Shown here: in pieces, positions 35,411 to 48,457 of the stretch
Layout: every line of letters begins with the position of its first letter
How positions within the stretch are numbered: position 1 is the first letter of the stretch
Origin: Hyaloperonospora brassicae
Lineage: Eukaryota; Oomycota; Peronosporomycetes; Peronosporales; Peronosporaceae
Reading direction: 5' to 3'
NCBI GenBank assembly: GCA_947650285.1
Contig: CANTFL010001475.1
Coordinates: 496,001 to 560,000 of the forward strand
DNA length: 64,000 bases
Notes under the pieces: generated by a model
Told to the model about the DNA's origin: nothing
Databases searched by the model: none
What the model saw: the letters and a program-made list of their open reading frames with translations, nothing else
Translations under genes and position numbers: made by a program

Positions 35411-36780
35411 GCAGCTCCGTCAACGAACTGCCGCAAGCCGTCACAGCTGTCGGGACGCTCGGCGACGTGGGCGCGGCCTACGCCGTCTACGAGAAGAACT
35501 GGCGATGTGCCGACTGCAGCCACGAGAACTACGCGCGCAGCCGGCGCTGCTTCCGCTGCCGCGCGCCCAAAGTCCATCGCCCAGACGCGCTGGTCGTCGA
35601 CAGTGTGGGCGACCGCCACACGTGGCGCGAGGCGCTCGACCCGACGTCGAACAAGATTTACTACTACAACATGGATACGAATGTGACGCAGTGGGAGCGT
35701 CCAGCAGAAATGGGCGCTGCACCGCACGCCACGGGCTGGTTCGGTCGTGGCAAAGCCGGCGCGACCGAAGGCGATCGGTACGAGGCACTGAACGCTACGT
35801 TTCTGTCCCGACCGGCCCGGAAACAACTGGACGTGATGCCCACGGCCAACTCGCAGCTCGAAGGCGCGTACGAGTACAATATCTGGTACGACAAGTACAT
35901 TGGGGACCACTGGAACGACGCTCGGGGCAAGGAGCCCGCCGCCACGCGCTGTGTCTTGGCCCTGGACGCTGGCAAGACCAAGGCCGATGTCGTGAGCAAA
36001 GCCAACCGGTACTTTTGTGTGCACTTTGCACGGGGTATGTGTGCGCGGGGCGCCGAGTGCACCTACTACCACCGACTGCCGTCGGCCGCCGATGAGACGC
36101 GGATCGGCATGATGCACGACTGTTTTGGCCGCGAGCGTCATGCAACGGATCGAGACGATATGGCTGGGGTCGGCAACTTTATGCGGAACTCACGGACGCT
36201 CTATGTCGGTGGACTCAAGTCGTGTAGCGGACGAGAAGCACTAACGGCACAGAAAGAAGCGCTGACCAAGCAGTTTGGCGAGTGGGGTGAAGTGGAGAAC
36301 ATCAACGTGATACACCGGAAATCTATCTGCTTTGTGCGTTACCGCCACCGAACGAGTGCAGAGTTTGCGAAGGAAGCAATGGCGAACCAATCGCTGCAGA
36401 GTGATGAAGTGCTGAATCTGCGCTGGGCTTTTGACGATCCGAATCCCGTCGCCAAACAAGCTGGAGAGCGTGCAGATCGAGATGCGATTGTTGCTGTGAT
36501 GCAGTCCAAAGGCGCAAGTACGACGGGCGATGCAGCGTTTGATTACCCGGAACAGTATCAGCTACCTGCGCCTAAGCGTCAGCGGCTCGAAGGCGATACG
36601 ATTGCGTCGTATCCCAACACCGACACGCAGTTCGCTGCTGATCAGAATAAGATTGCAAGCAGTGCTACAACTTGTGCCGCTGCCCTTGAAGAAGAATTGT
36701 ACGCACAGTTGAGCTACGCCGACCCAAGTGGCAAGGTCCCGACGGACGAGCCTGAAAAAGGCTCGAACGAACAGGAGTAG
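35386..36780 (+). CDS. CWC2: Pre-mRNA-splicing factor CWC2/RBM22-like with RanBP2 finger and WW domain, 464 aa
   Basis: Intronless. Domains in order: RanBP2-type zinc finger (39-60, WRCADCSHENYARS, CFRCRAPK), WW domain (78-106, TWREALDPTSNKIYYYN, TQWERP), a torus module with NIWYDKYIGDHWND and a CCCH finger (C211, C219, C225, H229), the linker CFGRERHATDRDDMAGVGNF diagnostic of Cwc2, and an RRM (from 271, TLYVGGLK, ICFVRYRH). Cwc2 contacts U6 and the intron in the Prp19-associated spliceosome and helps form the active site. The added WW and RanBP2 domains are not in yeast Cwc2. The C-terminus is hydrophilic. A GTG-started extension upstream is in frame but the ATG at 35386 is preferred. Confidence 0.9.
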   Translation: MSISRTEMSSSVNELPQAVTAVGTLGDVGAAYAVYEKNWRCADCSHENYARSRRCFRCRAPKVHRPDALVVDSVGDRHTWREALDPTSNKIYYYNMDTNVTQWERPAEMGAAPHATGWFGRGKAGATEGDRYEALNATFLSRPARKQLDVMPTANSQLEGAYEYNIWYDKYIGDHWNDARGKEPAATRCVLALDAGKTKADVVSKANRYFCVHFARGMCARGAECTYYHRLPSAADETRIGMMHDCFGRERHATDRDDMAGVGNFMRNSRTLYVGGLKSCSGREALTAQKEALTKQFGEWGEVENINVIHRKSICFVRYRHRTSAEFAKEAMANQSLQSDEVLNLRWAFDDPNPVAKQAGERADRDAIVAVMQSKGASTTGDAAFDYPEQYQLPAPKRQRLEGDTIASYPNTDTQFAADQNKIASSATTCAAALEEELYAQLSYADPSGKVPTDEPEKGSNEQE

Positions 36781-39700
36781 AGGTTGCAGGAGCTTATGTG
36801 TTGCAAGTCTATAACGCATGCCAGATCGTGGATAAGAGAACGACACATGGGCGTTGAAGACGACGATCACAGCTGCTGCTAACCCAAACTGCCTCAATAC
36901 AAATTGTGGCATTTCGTTGCCTGGATCCACGCCGCTACACAGCATGTAGCAGCCGCGCAGTGCTTGATACAACGTCTACTAGTCACAACAAAGGTTAAAG
37001 TTAGATGCAAAGCAATGCCACAAAGCTGCTGCTGGACCGAAGCGTGCGCTAAGCAGCAATGAAGGTCGTCGTTCAGGCGTCTTGTCAATCAAGTACGCGC
37101 ATCGTCGTCTCCCGAAGGTCAACGGCCGAAGACACCTTTCATGGTGCTCAGGCTTGACCTTCTTGTACCACATCTCGCTTTGGGTGTTACCTTTGTCATT
37201 GCCGTCCGTAGTATGTGCTATGCGTAATTGGGACAGGATGCCTACCCCGACGGAGCTCAGCCGCTTCATTCGAATGGGAAACACCCACTTAGACGATACC
37301 TGTCGTGTACGGCTGACAAACCGTTTGACGCGTACGACCCATTCGGATCAACTGCAACGTTTTCCATTGCTTCGAAACGAAAACGAATGGGTCACCACTC
37401 GATCCGTGTGTTACCACGTGGGCATCGCTTGTTCCTGGTGTATACGTCAAATAGCCAGGACAACTTGGTCTCTGCGATAGCGTATGGATCTGGAGTGAAC
37501 CACTTGCTCAGCCTGACAACGGGGCCTGAGCGCATCACGAGCTCACTGCAACTAGCTGATCTGTTTCTAGTAACATGTCCTTGCAAAAGCTGGTAGTAAA
37601 TGGCATGACGCACAAGGTTCAAAGCGTCGAACGATCTGTCCTCAACAGACTGATGAACAATGTTGTCACGGTGAGAGGCTATCTTGCAAGTTTGGTACCA
37701 TCGCGTATGCAGCCTCTGTTATCGAGATGTCTCGTGCAAACCTTACATGGTCGGCTTGTGGGTTGGCCGACCTATTCGACTGGTGGTCAGTACCTATCAG
37801 CTCCCGCTGGTCTGAGGTACAGAAAGCAGTGCACTTGGTCAATGCCTGCAAAGTCGAGCTGCTTGATGAGGCCATAGTCAGGAATCGCTGTGAGCCGATG
37901 CTCCATCTACTGTGTCGATGATTGAGCTGGTGAACAGCGAGAGAAAAGCTGCATCGGATCCTGACATGCAATGGTACACATCGAAGTATACGTCCAGCGC
38001 CAAAACGTATTGCACACTCGATTATCCTGGGCACCCATAGAGCGAGGGCCTAGCGGAAGACCGACGGAAAAGTGGCGCTGTGCCACTTCATATATGGTGT
38101 AGCATTCTCAGCGGCATATTGCGTCGATCCGCTTTCGCTTGAGACGATACTGCGACCCGCACGCAAATCTTATGCTGCGTGACACTGGCTCAATTTGACC
38201 TGCGCGACCAACTGCTCGACAACTGAAAGCGGCTATTACCGCTGCATCTTTCATAGTGAGCGAGCAAACTTGTCGATGAGCATAGGTCCCTGTCGACACA
38301 CGCAAGAATGAGTTACTGGTATCAAGCACATGCGCAGCTTCCTTATTCTCGATGCCTCTGTGTTGTCCGTATGGAAGAGGATGTCCATGCGCCGCAGTAC
38401 GAGGTACAAAGCAGTTTCTCACGGATCTCGAAGCTTTTGTGAAATAGCATACGGTACACGACTAACGCGAGCATCTCCTAATGTCCAGCACTAGATGAGA
38501 TGCTGGCAATACATGCGTTCCAGATTTAGTGGTCGTGGACTCAGGTGCAAGGCCAATCGACCATGAGCCAAAACGCAAAGCTCAACGTCGAGTTGCAATC
38601 GTTTGAACGAGGCTCTCTTGTCAAAGGGCAGAGCAGTCACGTAACATTTATCACACAGGTGACGCCGCTCCGACTGAAATGTGCGAGAAACAACGCGAGG
38701 TCACTATTGTTTGCTTGGTAATGGAATGGGTCGAATATATGCTACTCGGTGGTCGACATCAAGACCGGCTGAATTGATCGAAGTTTGTCAGGTAAGCATC
38801 ATGTACATTGTGCGTACGATGCGAGGAAGAAAGTCGGTTATGGCTGATGCAGTTCGCAGGATTTGAACTCTATCAGGCAATTCACGGCGTTAGTGTTCGG
38901 TTTTTGACGCTCGTTTGCTACCTTACAGCGTTCAAGGTCGCTTTGGTAAGAAGCTCGGGTTCTAAAACGATAACAGGACGTGTGTTGCCTGAGTCGATGG
39001 CAATGCCGCCGCAGTCAGCATAGAGAAGCTTGCTCGATCTTTGGTTTACATCAGCGGCAAGAATCGCATCGATTAATGCAACAACACGCGATTGCCAGCG
39101 CACTGCATTTATTTGCTTGGCCGGTAGTGGCCAAAGAAGCTATTGCTAGCGCAGGGTCCTCACAAGAACCCGCAACCGCCTGTGTAAACACACGATAGAC
39201 CTCTCATAATAGCTGCACTAAGTTTGGGATACAAGAAGCACTTACGACTGAATGAGGTCAATGGAATCCTCAATGCAGATCTGTATGCGCGTGTATCGTC
39301 GCCCTTCATGTCAGCACACTCATTGGGCTCCAGTTGACCCAAAGTACCGTGTCGTCCTCGCTTTCCATCATTGCCTGTTATGGACAGTGACAAGTGAATA
39401 CTTGTTATACTTTGACTTCTCTACTCCACCAATACCTATGCTTCGCATCACGAGCTACGAAGACAACTAAGACGACAAACCGCTAGTATAGAGCGACTTG
39501 TCCTTGGTCGATCATTTATTGCAACCACACGACAAAAACGAATTGCAGGGCTCATCAAAACCACATGGCAGCTTCGTCCATCGTACCGCATGTACGTCAT
39601 ACACCCGGTGTTTGATAAACTGTGACGCATTAAGCTAATCTAATGAGATCCACATCATTGTGCCGAACAATAAGGACAGGAAGCTTGCTTTCACTTTGCA

Positions 39701-42328
39701 ATCGATTTGCAGCCCAAAAGTGACAGCTCATATGGTTCAAGCCACATTCGATGTCGTCAAAGACTGCGTCAAAGACTACGTGAAACGCGGCGTTCACTCT
39801 TTCAGTTCTTGATTCGCTAGGAGCTGGGGACGAGCCCGCGCAAATTTACAGTAGGGCGCCAAACTCGTGAGCTTCTTGGTTACGCACATAAGAACAGCTC
39901 TAATGGCCGACATACAATGCCTCTGCTTTTGCAAACGACACGGCCGGACACAAGTCGCTCGAGCTTGTGACTGGCAGTGACTTTCGCTTGCTTACGTTGT
40001 CGATCTCCTCTTCGCAATCGGTCATTGCCCTGTCGTACCCGATAAGCTCGACAATGCTCGATAGTTTTTTTGTAAAATGGTATTCCGGAAGGTAATAAAT
40101 AGTTTACCAAAGAACCTTAAGTGCGCACACTCTGTACATGTTTCTGGTCTACTGGTCTTGTAGTTTGTCACGTCATAGCTCTCAAAATCTGTTGTTAAAA
40201 GCGTAGGTCCGAGATACTAGCAGTCTTTTGGTGACTACTTTCCTTCTAGATATTGTATTTGAATGCGTTTTGAGGCACTTCCCTTGACGTGGTAGTCTTG
40301 TCACGCACCGAGTGCTGACATTCAAGTTGCATAACTTTGCACATAATTCTACTATCATGTCTCGAAGAGCGATGCATTGAGCGTGATATAAGTTTTGAGG
40401 CGGGGAGAAAGTTATCGACTGTCAATTCCTTACTTTGGCGTTGGTACTGAAGGTCATACAATGTACTACACATAATCATACAATACAGCAAACGAAAAGC
40501 GCAACTCAATGTAGTGTGTGCGTCGGTATATATTTGGAACATGATTGAGCCGATCGGCACTTAGTTATGGTCCGGTATGTCGCACCTTTTCTCCTGCATA
40601 TGTCTGGCGTTGATCCAAACAACCTCATGGAAGGGTGGTGAATACATCCGAATTGATTTCCACCTCGCGCTTTCGCGACACATTGCCGTTGCGTTCATTT
40701 TTGTCTGGGTGTCTTCGCGCTGTCACTTGAAAACTCCTTGGGTACGGGTGCCCTTCGCCACTCTGAATATCCTGTTCCTTTCAGTCCTGATGACCGCAAC
40801 GATCCTCTCGATGTTACACTTACGCGCGACTTTTGCCTGTTGATTTTCTTTTATCATGCCACTCCGGAAGTGATGTTAGAACGGAGCAGTCATAATCAGA
40901 CCGCCGACGCAACAACAGGCGTACAGCAGAACCCATCTTAGCTAATCCAATTGGGCGGATGAACATATGTATATTATATAGGAAGGAATAGTAGGTTGGA
41001 GGGGTGGAGGCAGTCACGTGATCTACCTCTCTTATCCAACGTCGGGCCGATACATATTATTCAGTACAAGGAGCTATCAGCTAATAGAAGAGTAGCTTAG
41101 AGGGGTTCGTTCTACTAAATCCAAAACAATTTTCCAGCTTCTTTGAACTTTTTCGGTAAACAGTTCGACTCCATAGCAAATTTCGTTTCTTTGGCCCCAT
41201 AACTTCAAGAAAAGTGCATTTCTTCCACTAACATTACAGGTAGTATTTGTATGTGAGGAGACGCCCAAAGAAGCGTTCATCGGCTTCGTTTCCTGTCGTT
41301 GACTCTCGACATGTCCGACGACCAAAGCGAGAACGACTGAAACATCCGATCGAATGAATAACGTTTGATTCCGCAAGCCGAAATTACCCAGTCGTCCACA
41401 AAGTGAACATCTGAAACAGAATAAGCCATGAGCTCATAAGATATTAATTGACACTATGAAACAAAAATAAGCTCTCCTTGATGACACTTGAAGCATGATT
41501 TTCGGCGCCGCATTTATGATGAGCAGGTGGCCTTAACAACGTCGGCTCGTTGGCGGCTCTCGTTATGATAGTGCTACTGTAACGAAATCAATTTCGGACC
41601 AATTCGTCAATGATTTGCCTCCGACGATGCTTCAGCAAATTTGTTGGGCCTCGATCGCACTAGTTTCGAAATGTTTGGCCGAATCCATCGTAGCTTACCT
41701 ATTATGTTAAAAAGGTAACATTTTACAAAACGTACCGAGTGAGATTGCCAGAATGCCAACACTGTATGTAGCACATAGTATGTAGGTGGTTTACCGATTT
41801 CCTTAATTACGATATTTGAAGCATATCAAGTGACAGTGTGCTAAATAGACGACCAAGTCCAATCGTGCTTGCAAACTAAAGCAAACTTACTTTCATCATG
41901 TCTCCATTTTTCTGGACGATCTTGACTACTTGCCTCTCTAGGAGTCACCACACTGATTGTAGACAGCTCAATGCACTCTTTGTTCGACGTGATTACAAAT
42001 CATCAACGAGCGGTTTACCACATGTTTATCATTCCCACAGCTCCGATAGATCAGCCGATATCGTCTAGAAACATTGAACATCTCTTAAGCAACGACAACA
42101 ATCTTGCGTTTAGCATCCTTGATCGATCCAAGTCGAGCAGTCGTTCTTGATAGAGTGGCGATATCTCATCTCAACACAAATGTGTGTTTGGCCTCACGCT
42201 GACCACAGTGCAATGCTTCGCACTAAATGTATATATTGTGAAACAATGATCCAAGGAGCCACTACATTCCTCTGTGAAATAAGATTCGAAGAAGTCAAAT
42301 TATTGTTTTAAATGCCGAGAAGATCTAC
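36781..42328. other. Gene-poor stretch, no gene supported
   Basis: Many short open frames on both strands (longest about 120-130 codons at 37082-37480 and 37666-38034) without motifs, shared frame or splice logic. GC is lower than in the gene island. It may contain decayed repeats or a dead gene; I cannot name any. Confidence 0.5.
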
Positions 42329-42784
42329 TGTAGAGGAGCTACACAGCTCCTTAAGTCAGAGGAAGACGTAACGCTCAACGAGCAACTTTGGTTCAGAAAA
42401 CCCGACTTAGAGAGTCAATAAACTCAAAGAGATTACGATACATGTTCCAGGGGGACCAAACGATTAAAAAGAATCGTAGCACAGAGTGCTCAACAGCAGC
42501 TACCTTTACAGGCGTTGCTAGCTCTTACCGATCAAAGACGCCTCGTGAGTCTCTTGTCTTATGTTGATCAAAATGGAAACTGAACTTAATCTTTTTTATC
42601 TAAAAGAAAACCTCAGAACAACGTACTTGATCGATTCACTCCTGTTCTAATTATTACCTCCTAAACGATCTCTTAATTCGGTGGCTGTCACACTTCAGCC
42701 CCCGACAATTGATATGGTGTTCCAATACCATTGTTCATGGGACTCCGTCCTTTGTGTACCACACATATTATGTAACCCGTTACA
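42329..42784 (-). repeat. Left (3') LTR of element 3
   Basis: TGTAG...TTACA. Differs from the right LTR by a few bases and one indel near 42384 (CAACTTTGG against CAATTTGG). Confidence 0.87.
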
Positions 42785-42892
42785 CACTCGCCTACCAGAC
42801 TGACGTTGCCACGAAACGTCAATCAAAAAATTTCTCGGAGAGGTCGGTGTGTGTACGCTTTAACCTCACTGTTTCACAAAACACGATTTACC

Positions 42893-43800
42893 ATGGCATC
42901 ACAATCTAACGAGTATCGGACCCTTTCCTCCTACCTCGACTTTGATGAGGATGTGGACTATGGTAGTGATACTAATGTCCATAGGTATGAAGGGGTAATG
43001 TCCACCCCCCCCCTCCCGCCCTATGTCTGAGGTTAAATATCTCACAGCACCAAATCCGTTCGTTGAACGTGAGAAACCACCGCGCCAATGGCGCAGCGTC
43101 ATGCAACAGATACCGGTGAACATGAAATCACCAACCCCGCTCGACGAGCAACAAGAGTTGATTCTACAGCGTGCGGAGAGTGATCTTCGTCGCGCTCAGA
43201 CCAAGAGGCTCATTCAAAACCGGAGCGGTTATGTGTTATCAACACCGGACGTGGAGGAACTTCTACGTCAAACGGAAGGCCGTAGCCTTTCAACATGGGC
43301 CATTGCCCCAGAGGCTACGTCGCCAGGAGACATCGCCTTCCGCCAGGTTCTGCATGAGAGGTATCTCGAACCATTCTTGATCACACAAGGTCAGTACAAG
43401 GCTCACCTTGAGAGCCTAGCTCGTGGTATTTTGGTCAGACCGATCAAGGTCGTGACCATTTTGTTGTTCGCCATGGAGTTGCCTGAGGAGGAGGATCCCA
43501 ATGCATCCGCGGGGTGTACCGCAAGCGACACCTCAGCAGCATGACAGCTCTGAGAGCAAGTGCCGATGTGGCCGATGTTCGTTTGGAACGAAAGCTCCGG
43601 TACGAATACGCCAAGCTCAAGGCCAGCGGCCAACTGCGTAATCGAACACGCTATGCTTCCGCTACACCGGTAGCCGCGTGTTCTGACCCTATGGTTCGGA
43701 GCAACCCGCTACCTTTCACCACTGTTGGTGAGAAAGGTTTGTGGTCGCAGATTGACCCTGGCCACGATCTTCAAAAACACCCACGGCGCATGGGCAATCC
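42893..43800 (+). pseudogene. Antisense ORF of element 3
   Basis: From an ATG at 42893 the plus strand encodes an acidic stretch (SYLDFDEDVDYGSD), then a frame change at a C run near 43000, then a 520-bp frame (43023-43544) with LDEQQELILQRAESDLRRAQ and FRQVLHERYLEPFLI, helical and charged. A third frame (to about 43800) continues with RLERKLRYEYAKLKASG, coiled-coil-like. It converges on the chromodomain end of pol. No homology to the element 1 or element 4 antisense proteins is visible by eye beyond the disordered-then-helical layout. Confidence 0.6.
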
Positions 43801-43832
43801 TACCGAAGAGGTATTTCATACTCCCATGAGTT

Positions 43833-44517
43833 CTACGACTCAGGTAATCCTCGCCACTTCACTAGATACTGGTATCGTCCATAACGACGACGTCGCATCA
43901 GGATTTTCTCCGCATGGAGCTGGTGGTTCCCTTGCTCATCGAGCAGCGTCGGTGGTGTTCTGTGTACAGAAGAAGTAGCATGAGAAGGTTCTTCTCGAGC
44001 TGAGTGGTCTCCGTAAGACATTAGGTAAGACCCAGAGTGCGCTCGACGCGATTCAAGCCCATGTTCAAGCGTTAGGGTTGGGCCAAGCCCGCGTCCAGGC
44101 GTTGGAGCTGGCGAAGCCCGGATGGAGGCTCAGCTTGACCTCCTGATTCGGAACAGCCGCCGATGGAAAGGCCAAGTTACGCGGTGCAATACCCTCGAAG
44201 TTCACGTGGAAACGATCCCGATACGGCTTGAGTAAGCCAACGTAGAACACTGGATGTGTGCGCAATTTGCGCGGAAGTTTAGCGTATAAGCAGGTCCCTG
44301 CTTAGCGACGACCGTGAATGGTCCAGTGAAGCGCGGACGCAACTTTGTCTCGAAGACGGCGGACACTACATTCGTATGTAGGTTTTTTTAGCATTGAGTA
44401 GAACTTGATCTCCGACCTGATAACGTTCAATACAGCCTCTACCTTTACGTCAGCTTGTTCCTTCTGTTTTTCTTGGTTATCAGCCATTGCATCACGCACA
44501 TGTCGTGATACATTCAA
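43833..44517 (-). pseudogene. Integrase C-terminus and chromodomain of element 3
   Basis: 44265-44065 contains MRTHPVFYVGLLKPYRDRF, the usual segment after integrase. 44021-43833 reads AEKILMRRRRYGRYQYLVKW, a chromodomain core that in other chromoviruses directs insertion to marked chromatin. Frames change between the pieces. Confidence 0.75.
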
Positions 44518-44702
44518 TCGAGTTGCGATAAACTCGCTTACCTGTTTGTAAACATTAGCAGGGATGATATCAGCGAGCCGATCGGTAACTCCTCCCCCAC
44601 CAAGCCCTAAACCACGCAGTTGTAGTGTTTACGGAATGCGAGGGTGTGTGAGACGATTCACATAGAGCGGAGTGTAGCCGGTGGTGGCACGCACGGCGTT
44701 GT

Positions 44703-45386
44703 TTAACGCAAACTCAACGACCGGGAGCATCGAGCTCCACGTTGTGGTGTATTAGCGCAAACACTGCGTAGTATGTCAGCAATGACGCGATTCATTCGCT
44801 CGGTTTGACCATCGGTGTGCGGATGATCCGCTATGTACATGTCTAATCGTGTGCCGAGCACCTTGACGATGGACTTCCAAAACTTCTTAGTGAAGCGAGG
44901 GTCTCGTTCAGAGACAAATGCCACAGTCAAACCCTGTTGTCGAAACATTCGATCGATAAACAGCGTAGCTGTACCCTCACCATCAATGGTATCCGGCACA
45001 TCCGCCAAGTGAGCCATCTTGCTCAAATAGTCAACAAAGATCACAATACTCGTATTTCCATTCGCATCTTTCGGCAAATCGAACATTAATTCCATACTAA
45101 TGGACTCCCAACACCCAGAGGGTATAGGTAGACTAGCTAGCTCCGCAGCCGCATGAGCTGAGGGTTTCACCCGTTGACACGTTTCTCACGTACGCACGTA
45201 TGTGATTACCCATTTGTAAAGGTTTGTACACCAATAACATTGGCTATCTGAGCCGTAGGTCTTCTCACGACCAAGATGACCGCTTACCAAAGTATTATGC
45301 ACCTCATAGAGGGTCTGATACTTCACCACCTCATCATGAGGTACAACGATACGAGGAGTATCCTCCACATCCGTGCTGTAGCACAA
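44703..45386 (-). pseudogene. Integrase of element 3
   Basis: 45386-45186 is the zinc-binding start (YEVHNTLVSGHLGREKTYG). 45170-44703 is the catalytic core: SMELMFDLPKDANGN with the first acidic position changed (E for D), FVSERDPRFTKKFW, and DHPHTDGQTERMNRV with the catalytic glutamate. A stop and frame change around 45180 fall exactly where element 1 cut element 2. Confidence 0.8.
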
Positions 45387-45579
45387 CAGGCCCTGATCGA
45401 TGGAATATCGATGTAGCCTCTCACGTAAGCGTGCTTAAGATTTCTATGTCTGAGTCCTAAAACTCATCGATTCCGACTGCAAGTAGTATAGCTACACAAT
45501 TTTCAATTTTGACGTAAGCCGCACGGATTAGGTCAGTGACTGACGACGACAAAGTCGTCACATGTTCAAGCTCATAATC

Positions 45580-46808
45580 ACGCCTGCGCGACAGCGCATC
45601 ATGAAACAGTTGTGCTTCCCCGGATTTTACTTAACCTCAAAGTTGTACTCTGCAAAGAAAGAAAGTCAACGAGCTATTGTCTGAGAGAGATGACTGAGTC
45701 GAAGTGCGCAGTGACGCATAATCGGTTTAGATCAAAAACGGCTTAGAGCCAAGCAGATGTACTCTGTATTTGACTAGAGCATAATCCGTTGCAAGTAGCT
45801 TCGTGTCATGAACTGGGTGATTCTTTCAGCAGCTTTGATCTGTCGAGAGTCAAACGCAATGACGCGTTCCCGTCCATCGACATCTGTTTATAACAGAGCA
45901 CTGCCTATAGAAAAGTCGGATTCGTCACAGATAACACTGAAAGTTCGATCAGGATCAGGCAAAGCCAAGATTGGTGCGTGCAGGAGAATCTCCTTTACTT
46001 CTTAAAAAGCATCATGCTCGGTGCTAGTCCAGCACCATTCCACATCCTTTTTAAGGGATTGTGTAATGGCCAAGCCATATCTACGTAATGCTCACCTCAC
46101 TTGTGTAAGTAAATGACAAGGCCAAGCCACTTACGTAAGTCCTATTGGTGCTTCAGAACCGACCAATCGACCATGGCTTTTATCTTAGCGGGATCCGCTC
46201 TAAAGCCCCGATTCCTACTGAAGCACCCTAAAAAGGGAATCTCTTCTGCACCAAAGATGCACTTATAGGCATTGGCGTACAACTCATTTGTGCGCATGCA
46301 CTCGAGCACCGCACGTAAATGGTCGAAATGATTATCCACATCTGAACAACCATTCATAGCACGACTACGGACAAAGATGTCATCAAAGTACGTCTGTGCA
46401 TAACTTCGATGAGGTCTAAACAGTTGCTTCACAAGACGATTGAATGTAACTGGGGCATTTGGCAATCCCTGTGGCATAACGAGCCACTCCCATAGCATAC
46501 CGCTCGAAGTACTGACCGCTGTCAGGAGAATATCGCTCTCTCGCATTCGCAACTGGTAATTAACCATCGACTAGGTTGAGTGCACCGTACATCGTACATC
46601 CCACCATGTTGTTCTGAAGAACATTTTTTCCTAGAGATAGGTTTCTGAGCCGGGATGGTGGCCGCATTAAGCTTATTATAAGCATGAAAAATGCGTCACT
46701 TTCCATTGGGCTTTCTGACACAAAATGTCGGTGTGAAATGAGGAGACTTTCTCTCAAGAACCATACCAGCCGCGTACTTTGCACGAAAGAAGTCGTCAAT
46801 GACGTCAC
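45580..46808 (-). pseudogene. RT and RNase H of element 3
   Basis: 46808-46560 and 46567-46142 hold RT, including MLWEWLVMPQGLPNAPVTFN and the catalytic TYFDDIFVRSRAM box. Below 46140 the RNase H part can be followed only in fragments. Clear counterpart of 12573-13961. Confidence 0.8.
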
Positions 46809-47033
46809 ACTGTTTCTTCGGTAAGGGTCAATGCCGTGTTGCGCAGTATTTAGCTCCAGAAACTAAGTCAATTTCATGACGAACACCTCTATCAGGAGGT
46901 AAGGCAGAAGGTGGGTCGTGATACACCACGTCTTGTATTCCTTTATTGAAGGATAAAATGGACCCGGAGGATCCTTAAGGATCGCGGATCCACTACGCGC
47001 AAAAAGGGTCGCTTTCGTGTCCTCAAGAACGGA

Positions 47034-48457
47034 CTAGTCCAATAACGAGGATGAGTTTAACTCAATGTCGGGTCGGATGACCACTAAATCGGATAATTTT
47101 CCTGCCTGCAATGATTGTCTGAATTTTCCATCAGTCGCTTCGTCTAGTTCGAAGAGAGTATTCAAGGACGGAAGAGTCTCAAGACTAATGTTACCATCAA
47201 CATGTCCAGTCACTCCATTGACACGTGTATATAGTGCATTCTTACGATTATCACTTCGTGACTTCTTAGACGTGGGGCGCTTAACAGTTGCCACCCGACG
47301 CCGGGATTGTTTCCTCAAAGAAAACTTACGTCTCCTAGAGACCGGGACAGTTGGAACCCTGCGGTTGCTATTTATCTTAGCACGATCTGTACGAGAGCTC
47401 ATGTCTTGAACGACATCTGGTGTAGTGTTACGTAACTCGAACACTTCACCCAGTGATTTTACACGCACCACATCACGTACATCATCCGGGCCTAGCCCTG
47501 AACACTCTGGCTTCTCTCCATCAATGTCATTATTGACATTCAGTGAGGTGCCATCTCGGCCGCCCTCACTCGGTGGAATTTCACGTGCCACCCCACTCAC
47601 ATCAGAGGAATAACATTCTTGATGTCTCGACCCTAGGCCAACCATGTCTGCAGCATGCAGTGACTTAGTATCACAACGAGTACCACTCAACGGATTATAA
47701 CTCTCTTCACATAAGGTGAAAGATCTCCGCTCAATATTGATGTCATTGAAATTGGAGTTATCTCCCTCGGACATACCAATGTCCAGCACGTTAAAATCCT
47801 CTGTCAATGGCTTGCGCCAATAGCGCTTTCGTTGCCTAGCGAAGGTAGATTCATGACTCTCCAAATCTTCGCTAGGAACATTGCGCGATGCGCCCAAGGT
47901 CTTAGACCATCAACCATCCATGGATCATGGCGTTCAATCAAGGCCATGACTAGGATGAGATCATATGTCGAATCCAAATCGAGGACAAGACAGCGTTCAA
48001 TGCCGTCAAAGTCCAAAACCTTCACACCTAAGTTCAACGGAATTTTACGCACTGTGACGCGACCACCAGTCGCTAGACGAACGTTTATCAAATCACCCTC
48101 ATGCGCTTTGAGCGCTCCAGCGTATCGCTGACTTCCCTCAGAGGAACGACGTCGAGCATAGTTACATGATGCTCTTGAATCGATAAAAATTGACCACTGG
48201 TTCTCAGATCCTTTCACTATCGCCACATCGACTAACAAGCCTGAATTGTATCCACGCTCTGTGCTGACGGGAAAAGAGCTCTCTGGGGCTAAGGTCTGTT
48301 TTACTTTACCTCGTGGAGAAGTGACGGAGCCTAGTTCTACTATTGTAGGGCGGTTCGCGCCTACTGGGTGTCGACGTTTCCCCTGGTCATACCAGACTTC
48401 TAGTTGGGGCCGAAGTTTCGACTCATAGGAGTCTGGCGATGTTTGGGCAAAGGACAA
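47034..48457 (-). pseudogene. Protease and linker of element 3
   Basis: 48457-47804 includes IFIDSRASCNYARRRS, where the conserved DSG/DCG glycine is arginine, so the protease is probably inactive; VLDLDSTYDLILVMA follows. 47897-47034 is the long hydrophilic linker shared with element 2. Confidence 0.75.

Noticed and set aside
35374..36141. 255-codon minus-strand open frame
   Set aside because: Antisense shadow of CWC2 in GC-rich coding sequence.
37082..38034. Possible degraded copia or host gene
   Set aside because: Tried all frames by eye; no run of recognisable motifs longer than a few residues.
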